In this document: one piece after another, positions 26,098-34,138 of the stretch
Position numbering within the stretch: the stretch's first letter is position 1
Layout of the letters: every line of letters starts with the position of its first letter
NCBI RefSeq assembly: GCF_000712135.1
Contig: NZ_JOOE01000001.1
Coordinates: 620,001-684,000, forward strand
DNA from: Sphingomonas sp. UNC305MFCol5.2
Lineage (GTDB): Bacteria > Pseudomonadota > Alphaproteobacteria > Sphingomonadales > Sphingomonadaceae
Length of the DNA stretch: 64,000 nucleotides
Direction: 5' to 3'
Notes under the pieces: model-generated
The model's input: the letters and a program-made list of their open reading frames with translations, nothing else
Told to the model about the DNA's origin: nothing
Databases searched by the model: none
Program-made: the position numbers and the translations under genes

Positions 26098-27096
26098 TTA
26101 CTTAACCTGAAACCCTTCCCAGAATGGATCAGCACGATCAATCCATATCGTGTTGAAGCCCGTTGCGATCGCAGACCCTTCCACCGACGGGATGATTGCC
26201 GGCTGATTGCCGAGACGCGTCTCCGCCTCGACGCGGCCGACGAAGCGGCTGCCGATATAGCTTTCATGGACGAAGCGATCACCGACCGCGAGTTTGTCTG
26301 CCGCGGCGAGATGCGCGAGGCGCGCTGAAGTCCCAGTGCCGCACGGACTGCGATCGATCGCCTTGTCGCCATAGAACACCGCGTTGCGCCCGTCGGCGCC
26401 GTCCCCGCGCGGCTTGTCCGCCCAGAGGACGTGACTGACACCGCGGATCGTGGAGTCGAGCGGATGCACCGGCTCGAACTTTTCGCGCACCGCTTCGCGA
26501 ATGCGCCCGCTGAGGTCGATCAGGCGCGACGCGCCGAGATCGTCGAGCCCGGTATAGCCGCCCTGAGGCTCGATGATCGCGTAATAATTGCCGCCGTAAG
26601 CGACATCGATCGACAGCGGGCCGATGCCTTCGACATCAACCTGGATTCCGCGCGCCGCGACATAAGCGGGCACGTTGGTGATGCGCACCGCGGTGACCTT
26701 ATCGCCTTCACGCATATAGGCCACGTCGATCACGCCGGCGGGCACTTCGATCCGGAGCTTTCCGGGCTCGGCCGGCTGGATCAGCCCGTGTTCGAGCCCG
26801 AAGGTGACCATGCCGATCGTACCGTGGCCGCACATCGGCAGGCATCCGGAGGTCTCGATGAACAGGATGCCGACGTCCGCATCGGGCTGTGTCGGCGGAT
26901 AGAGGAACCCGCCCGACATCATGTCGTGCCCGCGCGGCTCGAAGCACAGCCCGGTGCGGATCCAATCGAAGCGGGCGAGGAAATCCTGCCGCCTCTCCGA
27001 CATCGACGCACCCTTGAGCAAGGGCGCACCGCCAGCCACCAGGCGAACCGGATTGCCGGCGGTGTGGCCGTCGATGCAGAAGAAGGTGTGCCGCAT
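26098..27096 (-). CDS. 4-hydroxyproline 2-epimerase
   Basis: 332 residues of the proline-racemase fold. It converts trans-4-hydroxy-L-proline to cis-4-hydroxy-D-proline. Two catalytic cysteines are present: Cys89 in MCGHGTIG and Cys252 in SPCGTGTSARL. The second cysteine separates epimerases from the trans-3-hydroxyproline dehydratases, which carry threonine there. The HTAGNPVRLV motif at residues 11-20 is typical. The deaminase gene lies 8 bp upstream in the same operon and a D-amino-acid dehydrogenase is divergent, which completes most of the known pathway and supports 4-hydroxyproline rather than proline as substrate. Confidence 0.92.
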   Translation of the reverse strand: MRHTFFCIDGHTAGNPVRLVAGGAPLLKGASMSERRQDFLARFDWIRTGLCFEPRGHDMMSGGFLYPPTQPDADVGILFIETSGCLPMCGHGTIGMVTFGLEHGLIQPAEPGKLRIEVPAGVIDVAYMREGDKVTAVRITNVPAYVAARGIQVDVEGIGPLSIDVAYGGNYYAIIEPQGGYTGLDDLGASRLIDLSGRIREAVREKFEPVHPLDSTIRGVSHVLWADKPRGDGADGRNAVFYGDKAIDRSPCGTGTSARLAHLAAADKLAVGDRFVHESYIGSRFVGRVEAETRLGNQPAIIPSVEGSAIATGFNTIWIDRADPFWEGFQVK

Positions 27097-27104
27097 CTTG
27101 CGCG

Positions 27105-28019
27105 TCAGGCGGCCTTGGCGACGGTCAGGCTGGGTCGCGTCGCCGCCGCCTTCTCGACCATGGCGATCACTTCGGCGCGGCGTGCGCCTTCCAGCGGATA
27201 GCGCGGCGGCAGCACGCGCTCGGAGCCGCGGCCCATCACTTGCTCGGCGAGCTTGATCGACTGGACGAGGTCATGCTCGGCATCGAGATGGAGCAACGGC
27301 ATGAACCAGCGATAGATTTCGAGCGCCTTGGCATGATCGCCCCGCTCGAATGCCGCGACGAGCTCGACCGATTCCTTGGGGAAGGCATTGGTGAGGCCCG
27401 ACACCCAGCCCTGCGCGCCGAGGAAAAGGCCTTCCAGCGCGACATCGTCAAGGCCGGCGAACAGCACGTAGCGACCGCCGAAATCATTGCGGAAATCGGT
27501 GAAGCGGCGCGTGTCCGGAGCCGATTCCTTGACCGCGACGATGTTTTTCACCGGCTTGAGCGCCTCGAGGACTTCGTTATCGATCACCGAGCGATAGGCG
27601 GGCGGATTGTTGTAGAGCATGATCGGCAGCCCGGTCTGGTCCGCAACGCCCTTGAAATGGGCGACCATCTCGTGCGGCTTGGGCACATAGACCATCGGGG
27701 GCAGCAGCATCAGGCCGTCCGCGCCAGCCGTCTCGGCCGCCTGGGCATAGCGAACCGCGCGGCGCGTGTCATATTCGGATACGCCGGTGATCACCGGGAC
27801 CCGGCCATTGACCACCTCGACGATCGCGGAGAGCACGCTGACCTTCTCACCGAAATCGAGCGAGTTGTTCTCGCCCACCGTTCCCAGCGCGATCACGCCG
27901 GTGACGCCGTCACGGATCAAATCGTCCACTACGCGCTGCGTGTCGGTCAGGTCGATCGACAGGTCCTCCCTCAGCTGAGTCGTCACCGCGGGAAAAACGC
28001 CCTTCCAACCGATCGTCAT
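27105..28019 (-). CDS. DHDPS-family lyase, probable 1-pyrroline-4-hydroxy-2-carboxylate deaminase
   Basis: 304 residues from the second of two adjacent ATGs (28022 is the other), placed by a GGGG ribosome site. Schiff-base lysine Lys164 (IVAVKES) and proton-relay Tyr136 (IMLYNNPP) match the dihydrodipicolinate synthase family. In hydroxyproline clusters this family removes ammonia from pyrroline-4-hydroxy-2-carboxylate to give alpha-ketoglutarate semialdehyde. Family membership is clear; the substrate is assigned from its neighbours. It is first in the minus-strand operon and its promoter region holds a GTATAC operator. Confidence 0.88.
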   Translation of the reverse strand: MTIGWKGVFPAVTTQLREDLSIDLTDTQRVVDDLIRDGVTGVIALGTVGENNSLDFGEKVSVLSAIVEVVNGRVPVITGVSEYDTRRAVRYAQAAETAGADGLMLLPPMVYVPKPHEMVAHFKGVADQTGLPIMLYNNPPAYRSVIDNEVLEALKPVKNIVAVKESAPDTRRFTDFRNDFGGRYVLFAGLDDVALEGLFLGAQGWVSGLTNAFPKESVELVAAFERGDHAKALEIYRWFMPLLHLDAEHDLVQSIKLAEQVMGRGSERVLPPRYPLEGARRAEVIAMVEKAAATRPSLTVAKAA

Positions 28020-28040
28020 CATATACCCCGTTCTTGAAGT

Positions 28041-28060
28041 CGAATAACGTATACGATACT
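28041..28060. promoter_or_regulatory. GTATAC-type operator between divergent hydroxyproline operons
   Basis: AATAACGTATACGATACTG with GTATAC at 28049-28054 lies 22-30 bp upstream of the minus-strand deaminase start and about 40 bp upstream of the plus-strand dehydrogenase start, so one bound repressor could control both. Confidence 0.55.
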
Positions 28061-28090
28061 GATTTTTGCGTTGCAATAGAGGATAACCGG

Positions 28091-29320
28091 TTGAGGCGAA
28101 TAACGATCATTGGCGGCGGCGTGGTCGGGCTATCCTGCGCGTCCGCGCTGTTGCGCGCAGGGCACGCGGTTATCGTGCTGGAATCCAGTACGATGCGCAA
28201 TGCTGCGTCGTGGGGAAATGCCGGGCATATCGCAACCGAGCAGGTCGCGCCGCTGGCATCGATGGCGAGCCTGCGCTCGGCTTGGCGCCGGCGCTTCGCC
28301 GCAGGCGGTGCGCTCGACCTGCCGGTACACGGCGTGCGCACTTGGCTTCCGTTCGCGTTGCGCTTCCTCGCTGCTGCACGGCCCGATCGCTTTCGTGCCG
28401 GCGGCGATGCATTGCGCGCGCTCCTCGCCGAGGCGCTCCCGGCGTGGCAGCGCGCGCCCTGGGCCGGGCAGCTGGTGAAGACGGAAGGTCATTTCGTCAT
28501 ATGGGGCGACACGGCCCAGGCAGCGGCCGGCAAAGCGGTGTGGCTAAGCGCCGACATCGGGACGGCACGGGTGGACGACGCTGCCCCGCAAGACATCGCC
28601 CGGATACGCGCAGTCATCCCTGCGCCGATCGCGGGTGCGCTGCGTTTCACCGGGACCGGCCAGATCAGCGACCTCGATCTGCTCGCCGCCGCACTCGAGA
28701 ACGACATCCTCCAGCAAGGCGGCCAGATCCTGCGCGAGACCGGCACGCTGATCCTTGAACAGGGGCAAGCGCGGGTGCCCGGGCATGAAGCCGATCTGGT
28801 GCTCGTCACCGCCGGTGTGCACAGCAAGCCTCTGGTCGAGCGCGCCGGACACCACGCGCCGATCGTCGCCGAGCGCGGCTATCATATCCGCGCCGTCGCG
28901 GATCACTGGCCCGCCGACTTGCCCCCGATCGTGTTCGAGGATCGATCGATGATCGTCACGCGTTATGCCGACACGGTCCAGGCCGCGAGCTTCGTCGAGC
29001 TGGGGCGGCCGGACGCGCCGCCCGACCCGCGCAAATGGGAACGGCTGGAGCACCGTGTCACCGAACTCGGCCTGCCGATGCGGCCGCCCTTCACGCGCTG
29101 GATGGGCGCCCGCCCTACCCTGCCCGACTATCTGCCGGCAATCGGCCGCTCGCGCCGCGCGGCCAATCTGCTTTACGCCTTCGGGCATCAGCATCTGGGC
29201 CTGACGCTCGCACCGATCACTGCCGAACTGGTGGCGGCGCTGGCGAACGAAACCCATCCCCACATCGATCTGACGCCGTTCGATCTCGAGCGATTCGGCG
29301 GCAAAGGAGGACGCGCATGA
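28091..29320 (+). CDS. FAD-dependent D-amino-acid (cis-4-hydroxy-D-proline) dehydrogenase
   Basis: 409 residues from a TTG at 28091, directly before the FAD-binding motif RRITIIGGGVVGLSCASALL. An upstream ATG at 28034 is in frame but would put the GTATAC operator inside the gene, so TTG is preferred. The GxGxxG motif, the SWGNAGHIATEQ segment (about residue 40) and the C-terminal GHQHLGLTLAPITAELVAAL are those of single-chain DadA-like dehydrogenases. In this setting it would oxidise cis-4-hydroxy-D-proline to pyrroline-4-hydroxy-2-carboxylate and pass electrons to the respiratory chain. ATGA overlap with the next gene. Confidence 0.85.
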   Translation: MRRITIIGGGVVGLSCASALLRAGHAVIVLESSTMRNAASWGNAGHIATEQVAPLASMASLRSAWRRRFAAGGALDLPVHGVRTWLPFALRFLAAARPDRFRAGGDALRALLAEALPAWQRAPWAGQLVKTEGHFVIWGDTAQAAAGKAVWLSADIGTARVDDAAPQDIARIRAVIPAPIAGALRFTGTGQISDLDLLAAALENDILQQGGQILRETGTLILEQGQARVPGHEADLVLVTAGVHSKPLVERAGHHAPIVAERGYHIRAVADHWPADLPPIVFEDRSMIVTRYADTVQAASFVELGRPDAPPDPRKWERLEHRVTELGLPMRPPFTRWMGARPTLPDYLPAIGRSRRAANLLYAFGHQHLGLTLAPITAELVAALANETHPHIDLTPFDLERFGGKGGRA

Positions 29321-30495
29321 CCATCGGCGGCTCGACTATCGCGGCGGAACTCGCCGCGCTGGAGCAATGGCCTTCCCCTGCCCCGCCTATCGGCAAAGAG
29401 GAGCGCAACGCGCGGCTGGAACGCGCCCGCGCGCGGCTGGCGGCGATCGGCGCCGACGCCCTGCTGGTCAATGCCGGGCCGAGCCTGCGCTATTTCACCG
29501 GGATCGGCTGGTCGCCGACCGAGCGGCTGGTGGCCATGCTGCTGCCCGTCAGCGGCAAGCCGTGGATCCTCTGCCCCGCTTTCGAGCGCGGATCACTGGA
29601 GGCCGAACTGGCGATCGATGCCGAATTGCTGCTGTGGGAGGAGGACGAGAGCCCGCTCGCGCTGATCGGAGACGCGCTGGCGGCGAATGCCGTGCTCGCG
29701 CTCGATCCACTGCTGCCGTTCCATTGGTCCGAGCCGCTGCGCGCATCGTTCCGACCGGTCTCCGGCGCTTTGGTGATCGACGGTTTGCGCATGGTGAAGT
29801 CCGCGACCGAACTCGCGCTGATGCAACAGGCCAAGCAGATGACGCTCGAGGTCCACCGCCGTGCGGCGGGCGTCCTCGCGCCCGGCATGTGCGCAAGCAC
29901 GGTCAAGCGCTTCATCGACGATGCGCACCGCGCGCTGGGTGCTGCGGGGTCGACATTTTGTGCGGTGCAGTTCGGAACCGCAACTGCCTATCCGCACGGC
30001 CTGCCCGGCGACCAGCAGCTCGAGGAAGGCCAATTGGTGCTGATCGATACCGGATGCACGGTCGACGGCTATCATTCGGACATCACCCGCACCTATGCGT
30101 TCGGCGCGGTCGATGACGAGATCCGCACGCTCTGGGCGCTGGAGAAGGAAGCGCAGGCCGCCGCCTTCGACGCTGTCGAACCGGGCGCGCCATGCGAGAG
30201 CGTCGATGCCGCCGCGCGGCGCGTGCTCGAACGCGCCGGCCTCGGTCCCGATTATCGCCTGCCCGGCCTTCCGCACCGCACCGGACACGGCATCGGCCTC
30301 GCGATCCACGAACCCGCCTATCTCGTCCGCGGTGACCACACGCCGCTGGCGCCGGGCATGTGCTTCTCGAACGAACCGATGATCGTCGTGCCCGAGCGCT
30401 TCGGCATCCGGCTGGAGGACCATATGCATGTGACCGAGACCGGCGCCGCCTGGTTCACCGAGCCGCAGCATTCGCTCGACCAGCCCTTCGCATGA
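29317..30495 (+). CDS. Xaa-Pro aminopeptidase/dipeptidase, M24 family
   Basis: 392 residues; start at 29317 overlaps the preceding stop (ATGA). A creatinase-type N-terminal domain (1-155) precedes the pita-bread domain with all five metal ligands: Asp244 and Asp255 (LIDTGCTVDGYHSDITRT), His324 (TGHGIGLAIHEP), Glu353 (SNEPMIV) and Glu367 (RLEDHMH). No signal peptide, so it is cytoplasmic. It cleaves peptide bonds next to proline, possibly hydroxyproline, freeing the imino acid for the enzymes encoded beside it. Coupled translation with the D-amino-acid dehydrogenase supports that role. Confidence 0.9.
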   Translation: MTIGGSTIAAELAALEQWPSPAPPIGKEERNARLERARARLAAIGADALLVNAGPSLRYFTGIGWSPTERLVAMLLPVSGKPWILCPAFERGSLEAELAIDAELLLWEEDESPLALIGDALAANAVLALDPLLPFHWSEPLRASFRPVSGALVIDGLRMVKSATELALMQQAKQMTLEVHRRAAGVLAPGMCASTVKRFIDDAHRALGAAGSTFCAVQFGTATAYPHGLPGDQQLEEGQLVLIDTGCTVDGYHSDITRTYAFGAVDDEIRTLWALEKEAQAAAFDAVEPGAPCESVDAAARRVLERAGLGPDYRLPGLPHRTGHGIGLAIHEPAYLVRGDHTPLAPGMCFSNEPMIVVPERFGIRLEDHMHVTETGAAWFTEPQHSLDQPFA

Positions 30496-31367
30496 GGCGT
30501 GCGCTTCCCCTGCTGGCGGCCGCCGCTTCGCTCGCCGGTTGCGCGGGCAAGCCTGCGCCGATCGACGCGCCGCCTGCGATGCTCAAGCTCGACCCGTTCT
30601 ACGTCAAATCGATCGACGCGAACGGCGTCCCGATATCCTCATCGCGAGCGGTGCCCGACGCGGCGCTGCAGGTCGCGCGGCGGATGATAGTGGCGATGCT
30701 CACGCGCCGTCCCGATCTCGCCCGCGAACTGGTGCGGGCCGGGCAGCGCGTGATGGTCATGGGAGTCGACGAACTCACTACCGACGTCCCCGAACAACGC
30801 GACTGGAAGAAGCCGGCGATCGACGATCCCCGCCTCACCCGGTGCGAGCGCAAACTCTATGACATGCGGATCGGCCGGCTGACCGACCGCGAATATTGGG
30901 GCCGCCGCGCGCGCGGCATGGGCGGGTTGCTGACCAGCGCCGCGACCGAGAACCTGCTCGCGATCCCAGGCACCAAATATTATGGCGAGACGATCCTCGT
31001 CCACGAATTCTCGCATGCGATCCTCTACGCCGTGCAGGCGGTTGATCCCGAGCTCTACGCGCAGGTCGAGCTGGCCTATGCCGCGGCGAAGGACAAGGGC
31101 CTGTGGACCGGCGAATATGGCGCGACCACGGTCCAGGAATATTGGGCCGAGGGCACGCAATTCTGGTTCAACTCGAACAAGCTCGCGGTGGTCGATGGTG
31201 TACGCATCTTGTCCGATACCGATCTGCGCCGGCACGACCCGGCGCTCGCCGCGGTGCTGCGTGCTGTCTATGGCGAGCGGCATCGCCTGCCCGGCGACCC
31301 CTTCTACAAGCACCCGGCACGCGTGCCGCCGGGGCCGATCCCGACGAGCACTGCCGAGATTTGCTGA
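30492..31367 (+). CDS. Lipoprotein with HExxH zinc-peptidase motif
   Basis: 291 residues. The lipobox LAGC puts the lipidated cysteine at residue 17, so the protein is anchored to a membrane facing outward or into the periplasm. HEFSH at 171-175 is a zinc-peptidase HExxH motif and Glu220 (EYWAEGTQFWF) is a good third ligand, as in gluzincin-like enzymes. I do not recognise a named family. The start overlaps the M24 peptidase stop (ATGA), so it is the last gene of the hydroxyproline plus-strand operon and may open proline- or hydroxyproline-rich proteins outside the cytoplasm. Confidence 0.72.
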   Translation: MRRALPLLAAAASLAGCAGKPAPIDAPPAMLKLDPFYVKSIDANGVPISSSRAVPDAALQVARRMIVAMLTRRPDLARELVRAGQRVMVMGVDELTTDVPEQRDWKKPAIDDPRLTRCERKLYDMRIGRLTDREYWGRRARGMGGLLTSAATENLLAIPGTKYYGETILVHEFSHAILYAVQAVDPELYAQVELAYAAAKDKGLWTGEYGATTVQEYWAEGTQFWFNSNKLAVVDGVRILSDTDLRRHDPALAAVLRAVYGERHRLPGDPFYKHPARVPPGPIPTSTAEIC

Positions 31368-31720
31368 ACGTGCGCGCAATATGTGGCGCGGTTTCGGGTC
31401 TTGAAATGTAGGATTTCGTCTGCTTGCCTCATTCCCTCGTCAGCCCGGCCTGAGCGCCTGCCTTGCAGGCAGTCGAAGGAGTCGGGATGACTGAATTTAA
31501 AGGTTGTCGAGCTCTCCACCCAGGGTGGGCGGTCTCGCAACCGGTTCTTTGACATTGTCGGACGGATCCATACCAGATCCAGGAGATTCACACGGCGCGC
31601 GTGCGGTCGCTTCGATGTCGCGCAGCGGGGCGCATCAAACGGGGCAGTGTCAACCTGGTGTCCCTTGAATTTCGTGATGGCGAATGTCCGCGATGCGTCG
31701 GTTTCGGACTTCGCACGGGG
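31368..31720. other. 353-bp intergenic region
   Basis: No convincing gene. A short hairpin GCCTGC-CTT-GCAGGC is at 31456-31470. The stretch around it (CGGCCTGAGCGCC, then CAGTCGAAGGAGTCGGGAT) resembles the short intergenic repeats common in sphingomonads. No T-run follows. This region ends the hydroxyproline plus-strand operon. Confidence 0.35.
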
Positions 31721-32272
31721 CTATTTGCGAACTCGGTATCGGATATGTGTTGCGTGCGGCGTGTCTACGACGCCGATAATTTCCAGCTCAATCTCCCGAG
31801 GCAATATGTCGAACATGCGGCGGCCGCGTCCAAGCAGCACTGGTATGTGGTGGATTCTCAGCTCATCCAGCACTCCAGCCTCAAGCGCCCGCTGTGCAGT
31901 GTATCCACCGCGGACCTGCACCTCCCGATCGCCGGCTGCGGCCTTCGCCTGTTCCATCGCGCTGGCGATCCCGTCGTTGACATAGGTAACCAGCGGGTAG
32001 CCCCAACGAGCGGCAGGGCCGGGCGGCCGGTGGCTCGGGACGAAAATGGGCGCGCCGTTATGACTACCGCCCCAATGATCCATCAGCTCGGCCGTCCGCC
32101 GACCAGCAAGGACGGCACCGGCTTTGCCCATCTCATTCTCCAGCTCTCGCGCGAGGTCGCCAGTCTTGGCCCAGTCGTGCAGCCGCTCCCCGTCCTCACC
32201 CCCGAGATAGTCGTTCTCATCGGCGATATAGCCATCGAGGGACATAGACATGTCGAGTACCGATATGGACAT
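31721..32272 (-). CDS. Dihydrofolate reductase/RibD C-terminal family protein
   Basis: 183 residues. The N-terminus MSISVLDMSMSLDGYIADEN is the start of the RibD C-terminal/DHFR-like fold, with GGRRTAELMDHWGG and PVLLGRGRRMFDILP as later family blocks. These small NADPH-dependent reductase-like proteins are common and mostly uncharacterised. No link to the surrounding glycoprotein-type genes is apparent, and its own orientation and isolated transcription suggest an unrelated insertion between the two parts of the locus. Confidence 0.82.
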   Translation of the reverse strand: MSISVLDMSMSLDGYIADENDYLGGEDGERLHDWAKTGDLARELENEMGKAGAVLAGRRTAELMDHWGGSHNGAPIFVPSHRPPGPAARWGYPLVTYVNDGIASAMEQAKAAAGDREVQVRGGYTAQRALEAGVLDELRIHHIPVLLGRGRRMFDILPREIELEIIGVVDTPHATHIRYRVRK

Positions 32273-32583
32273 CCTGACACCCTCTGAAACAGAGCTTCCA
32301 GGGCGACTTTCGCAGTCTTCTTCAGTATCCGCAACGGATCGAAAACTGAGAACCCCTCAATCGTCTCATGGCGGCTTTTCGATCTTCGCGGCTCCGTAGC
32401 GGACGGCACCAACGGCCAAGCCAGTCACCCCAATACTATGACGGACCGACTTTCAACGCCCCTCCGTTCTAGGAGGGGCCAGGGATGGGTGGCACCGGCC
32501 TCGATGCCCCAGCGGGTGCCATTTTGCTGGCAGGTCAGAGATTCTTTTGGGCGCGCCGACGCGCGCACCCACCCCGATACGCC
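32273..32583. other. 311-bp intergenic region with one hairpin
   Basis: GCCCCTCC (32458-32465), loop GTTCTA and GGAGGGGC (32472-32479) form a perfect 8-bp stem about 105 bp past the GH43 stop on the minus strand. No T-run follows, so it may protect a 3' end or be a factor-assisted terminator. The rest has no support for a gene. Confidence 0.4.
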
Positions 32584-34137
32584 CTAGTTCTTCCCGCAGG
32601 CAGGGGCTGCAACACCTGCCGCCGCCGGCACGCGGGGCCGCGGCGCGAGCACTTCCCATTCCTGCACGCCCACCCCCGCATAGGGGCCGCTACCCGAAGC
32701 GTCGAATACCATGCGCAGGCAGCGCGTCGTCACCGGCGCGAAGCGGACTTCCTCGAATGCGCCGGGCGTCGTGCCGTAGCCGCTTGTCCCGGCCACCGGC
32801 TTCCACGCACCATCCCAATATTCGAGGCGCCACGCCGCGGGCGGCGCGACGCCGATCCCCGATCCGGCGGGCTGGTCGGCGAAGAAATAGACGCGCGACC
32901 CGTCGACCGTCACCGGCTTCGCCCAGCGATATTCGACCCAGGGCTGCTTCGGGTTGTTGCCGTTCCACGTGCCCCACATTTCCGGCGGCAGCGGGTTGGC
33001 GCGGACCTTGCCGTCGTTGAGCGCGGCGATCCAATATTGCACCGGCACGACGTTCGATGACACCGCCGAAGCCGAGCCCGCGATGTTGCGCGTCGGCTTT
33101 GGCGCGGGCTGCGGTGCGCGGGTCGGCACCACCGGTCGGATCGCGGCGGGCGAGACGCTGTCGTCCCACTGCATTTCATCGATCGCCACGCTGCGCCGGA
33201 AATGCCCGCCGCCCACTGCGTCGGCGGTGTGATACACCATGTACCACTTGCCTTTAAATTCGACGGCACCGGCATGCGAGGTCGTCGAGGAGACCGGGCG
33301 CAGCGCGACTCCGCGATAGGTCCACGGCCCCAGCGGCGAAGTCGCGGTGCCCCAGGCCTGGCAGGCGTGATAGACCGCCGGCGTGCAGGCGCTGTCCGGG
33401 CCGGCCTTGTTGCCGGCGTAGAGCATGTAATAGACAAGCTTGCGCTTCAGGATCCACGGTGCCTCGAAGAAGCCGGTCAGCCCCTCGATCCGCTTCTCCG
33501 GTCCCTTGGGCGTGATCATGTCGCGTTCGAGTTCCATCCCGCGCAACTGACCGAACGTGCCCCAATAGATGTAGACCCGGCCATCGTCGTCGAGCAGCAC
33601 GGTCGGATCGATATTCTGGATATTGTTCGCAACGGGCAGCTTTTGCGAGATGATCGGCCCCGACGGGTGGGCATCCTTCCACGGCCCGGTCGGACGATCC
33701 GCCACCGCGACGCCGATCGCGAAGCGGTCCTTAGCGTCGCTGTTCTTCTCGAGCACCGGCGCATAGAAATAGAATCGCCCGTCGGGCCCTTTGACGATCT
33801 GCCCGGCATAGGCCCGCGCCGGCTCGGCCCAGGCGAAGACATTCTCGGGCCGGATGAAGCCGGGGGTATGCCGCCATTTCCGCGACGCCGGATCGCGCGT
33901 CGACAGCAGCTGCCATTCGGGCATGATGAAGTCGTTGACCTCGGGCTCGGCCATGTCGCGCCCGGTGAGGATGTAGAGCGTGTCGCCATCGACCAGCGGC
34001 GCCGGATCCGTCGTGTAGAAACGGCCGTCGGCGAGGATCGGGTTGCCCTTCGCGATCACCGTCTCGGACGCGGTCTGCGCGCAGGCCGCGCCGGGAAGCG
34101 CCGCCAGCAGCGGCGCGAGGGCAACCAGTCGCTTCAT
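32584..34137 (-). CDS. Secreted glycoside hydrolase family 43 (arabinofuranosidase/xylosidase type)
   Basis: 517 residues from ATG at 34137; the frame is open further but an exact signal peptide (1-20, LPGAACA) starts here. The five-bladed propeller acids are visible: base Asp44 (TDPAPLVDGD), pKa modulator Asp177 (NIDPTVLLDDDG) and acid Glu225 (FFEAPWI). A C-terminal beta-sandwich (about 385-505, ending YAGVGVQEWEVL) looks like a discoidin-type carbohydrate-binding domain. Family members mostly release alpha-L-arabinofuranose or xylose. It is last in a coupled operon led by a GH127 beta-L-arabinofuranosidase; that pairing recalls the Bifidobacterium system for extensin arabinosides. The GH43 subfamily was not determined. 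Confidence 0.85.
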   Translation of the reverse strand: MKRLVALAPLLAALPGAACAQTASETVIAKGNPILADGRFYTTDPAPLVDGDTLYILTGRDMAEPEVNDFIMPEWQLLSTRDPASRKWRHTPGFIRPENVFAWAEPARAYAGQIVKGPDGRFYFYAPVLEKNSDAKDRFAIGVAVADRPTGPWKDAHPSGPIISQKLPVANNIQNIDPTVLLDDDGRVYIYWGTFGQLRGMELERDMITPKGPEKRIEGLTGFFEAPWILKRKLVYYMLYAGNKAGPDSACTPAVYHACQAWGTATSPLGPWTYRGVALRPVSSTTSHAGAVEFKGKWYMVYHTADAVGGGHFRRSVAIDEMQWDDSVSPAAIRPVVPTRAPQPAPKPTRNIAGSASAVSSNVVPVQYWIAALNDGKVRANPLPPEMWGTWNGNNPKQPWVEYRWAKPVTVDGSRVYFFADQPAGSGIGVAPPAAWRLEYWDGAWKPVAGTSGYGTTPGAFEEVRFAPVTTRCLRMVFDASGSGPYAGVGVQEWEVLAPRPRVPAAAGVAAPACGKN

Positions 34138-34138
34138 G

